Source: Tardiphaga sp.
Lineage (GTDB): Bacteria > Pseudomonadota > Alphaproteobacteria > Rhizobiales > Xanthobacteraceae
Direction: 5' to 3'
NCBI GenBank assembly: GCA_028290765.1
Contig: JAQGJF010000603.1
Coordinates: 1 to 7,524 of the forward strand
DNA: 7,524 nucleotides
Shown here: in pieces, positions 6,648 to 7,524 of the stretch
Position numbering within the stretch: position 1 is the stretch's first letter
How the letters are laid out: every line of letters starts with the position of its first letter
The notes under the pieces: model-generated
What the model was told of the DNA's origin: nothing
What the model saw: only the letters and a program-made list of their open reading frames with translations
Database searches by the model: none
Position numbers and translations under genes: made by a program

Positions 6648-7430
6648 ATGGTTGAATTCGCGCTTCCGAAAAATTCAAGGATCACCGGCGGCAAGACCTG
6701 GCCGAAGCCGGTCGGCGCCACCGAGACCCGCGAATTCCGCATCTATCGCTGGAATCCCGACGACGGCAAGAATCCCAGCGTCGATACCTATCATGTCGAC
6801 GTGCACGATTGCGGCCCGATGATTCTGGACGGCCTGATCTGGATCAAGAACAACATCGACCCGACGCTGACCTTCCGGCGCTCCTGCCGCGAAGGCGTCT
6901 GCGGCTCCTGCGCCATGAACATTGACGGCCAGAACACGCTGGCCTGCACCCGCACGATGGATGAGGTCGACGCCGGCGCCATCAAGATCAATCCGCTGCC
7001 GCATCAGCCGGTGGTCAAGGATCTGGTCCCCGACCTCACCAATTTCTACGCGCAATACGCCTCCATCGAGCCGTGGCTGAAGACCACCACGCCGACGCCG
7101 GAGAAGGAATGGAAGCAGAGCCACGAGGACCGCGAAAAACTCGACGGCCTCTACGAATGCATCCTGTGCGCCTGCTGTTCGACCTCGTGCCCGAGCTATT
7201 GGTGGAACAGCGACCGGTTTCTCGGGCCCGCCGCGCTGCTGCAGGCCACCCGCTGGGTCAAGGATTCCCGCGACGAGGCCACCGGCGAGCGCCTCGATAA
7301 TCTCGAGGATCCGTTCCGGCTGTACCGCTGCCACACCATCATGAACTGCGCCAAGGCGTGCCCGAAGAATCTCAATCCTTCGGAGGCGATTGCCGAACTC
7401 AAGCTGAAGATGGTCGAGCGGCAGATTTAG
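6648..7430 (+). CDS. sdhB: Succinate dehydrogenase iron-sulfur subunit (SdhB)
   Basis: The 260-residue electron-transfer subunit, carrying electrons from the SdhA flavin to quinone. The N-terminal ferredoxin-like domain binds [2Fe-2S] through Cys80, Cys85, Cys88 ([10 protein letters not shown]) and Cys100. The C-terminal domain binds [4Fe-4S] through Cys171, Cys174, Cys177 (CILCACC) and Cys238, and [3Fe-4S] through Cys181, Cys228 and Cys234 ([14 protein letters not shown]); the assignment follows E. coli SdhB. PSYWW (182-186) just after Cys181 is the usual alphaproteobacterial form near the quinone site. The 23-base gap after sdhA contains GAAGG (6635-6639), eight bases before the ATG. It is the last gene of the sdhCDAB operon in this window. 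Confidence 0.97.
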   Translation: MVEFALPKNSRITGGKTWPKPVGATETREFRIYRWNPDDGKNPSVDTYHVDVHDCGPMILDGLIWIKNNIDPTLTFRRSCREGVCGSCAMNIDGQNTLACTRTMDEVDAGAIKINPLPHQPVVKDLVPDLTNFYAQYASIEPWLKTTTPTPEKEWKQSHEDREKLDGLYECILCACCSTSCPSYWWNSDRFLGPAALLQATRWVKDSRDEATGERLDNLEDPFRLYRCHTIMNCAKACPKNLNPSEAIAELKLKMVERQI

Positions 7431-7452
7431 ACGCGGAGTTTATCCGCAGATG

Positions 7453-7479
7453 CCGGCCTCGTCTGACGAGACTGACCGG
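7453..7479 (+). terminator. Weak hairpin downstream of sdhB, possible terminator
   Basis: CTCGT (7458-7462) pairs with ACGAG (7466-7470) over a 3-base loop, and CCGG at 7453-7456 and 7476-7479 can extend the stem past an uneven internal loop. A short T-run (TTTT, 7493-7496) follows 13 bases later, which is too far for a classical intrinsic terminator. A smaller hairpin, GCGGA/TCCGC, sits at 7433-7447 just after the stop. The operon end may instead rely on Rho. Confidence 0.25.
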
Positions 7480-7505
7480 AATGCGTTCAGGCTTTTCCAA
7501 TAATT

Positions 7506-7524
7506 GAAAATGATTCGCATTTTC
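7506..7524. promoter_or_regulatory. Fur-box-like 19-bp palindrome at the right edge
   Basis: GAAAATGATTCGCATTTTC is a perfect 7-5-7 palindrome and matches the classical Fur box consensus at 14 of 19 positions, the mismatches lying at two symmetric arm positions and in the centre. It overlaps a good -35-like TTGAAA (7504-7509) on the plus strand, whose -10 would lie beyond the window. This is the usual arrangement for iron-dependent repression, so the next rightward gene is probably iron-related (for example a TonB-dependent receptor). In Rhizobiales, Fur relatives may respond to manganese (Mur) and other regulators such as RirA or Irr share iron control, so the exact regulator is open. Confidence 0.6.

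Noticed and set aside
4768..6678. A 636-codon open frame on the minus strand opposite the whole of sdhA
   Set aside because: It mirrors the codon pattern of a GC-rich conserved gene, and its product is His/Arg/Ala/Val-rich low-complexity-like sequence with no recognisable domain. SdhA on the plus strand is certain.

Overview
The window is GC-rich chromosomal DNA, most likely from an alphaproteobacterium of the Nitrobacteraceae/Bradyrhizobiaceae group (Bradyrhizobium, Rhodopseudomonas or a relative). I infer this from the MatB and SdhCDAB protein sequences, from the expanded 'RREF-ALLGG' family of periplasmic binding proteins, and from the two intergenic inverted repeats, which look like the dispersed repeats common in those genomes. 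All of this is by recognition, not by database search.

Layout. (1) 1-551, plus strand: the C-terminal third of malonyl-CoA synthetase (matB), entering from the left edge. (2) 552-792: a convergent intergenic gap filled almost entirely by two different perfect inverted repeats, which probably also end transcription from both sides. (3) 793-3729, minus strand: a three-gene run in the order (reading leftward) TauE/SafE-family membrane permease, then two paralogous Tat-type ABC substrate-binding proteins that overlap by 4 bases. No ABC permease or ATPase gene is visible. (4) 3730-3982: a divergent intergenic region with a 14-bp palindrome and a plausible promoter for the sdh operon. (5) 3983-7430, plus strand: a complete, compact sdhCDAB operon for succinate dehydrogenase (respiratory complex II), with all the cofactor ligands I looked for in place. 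(6) 7431-7524: a short downstream region ending exactly on a 19-bp perfect Fur-box-like palindrome, which probably controls an iron-related gene just outside the window.

How the genes work together. SdhC and SdhD anchor heme b and the quinone site in the inner membrane; SdhA (FAD) oxidises succinate to fumarate and SdhB (three Fe-S clusters) carries the electrons to quinone. MatB activates malonate to malonyl-CoA; malonate is a classical competitive inhibitor of SdhA, so the nearness of the two loci is suggestive but may be chance. The minus-strand cluster looks like a transport module of unknown substrate. The window is mostly conserved core metabolism. The points that deserve a second look are the back-to-back intergenic repeats, the unassigned operator-like palindrome upstream of sdhC, the Fur-like box at the right edge, and the orphan binding-protein pair beside TauE. 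I see no convincing undescribed system.
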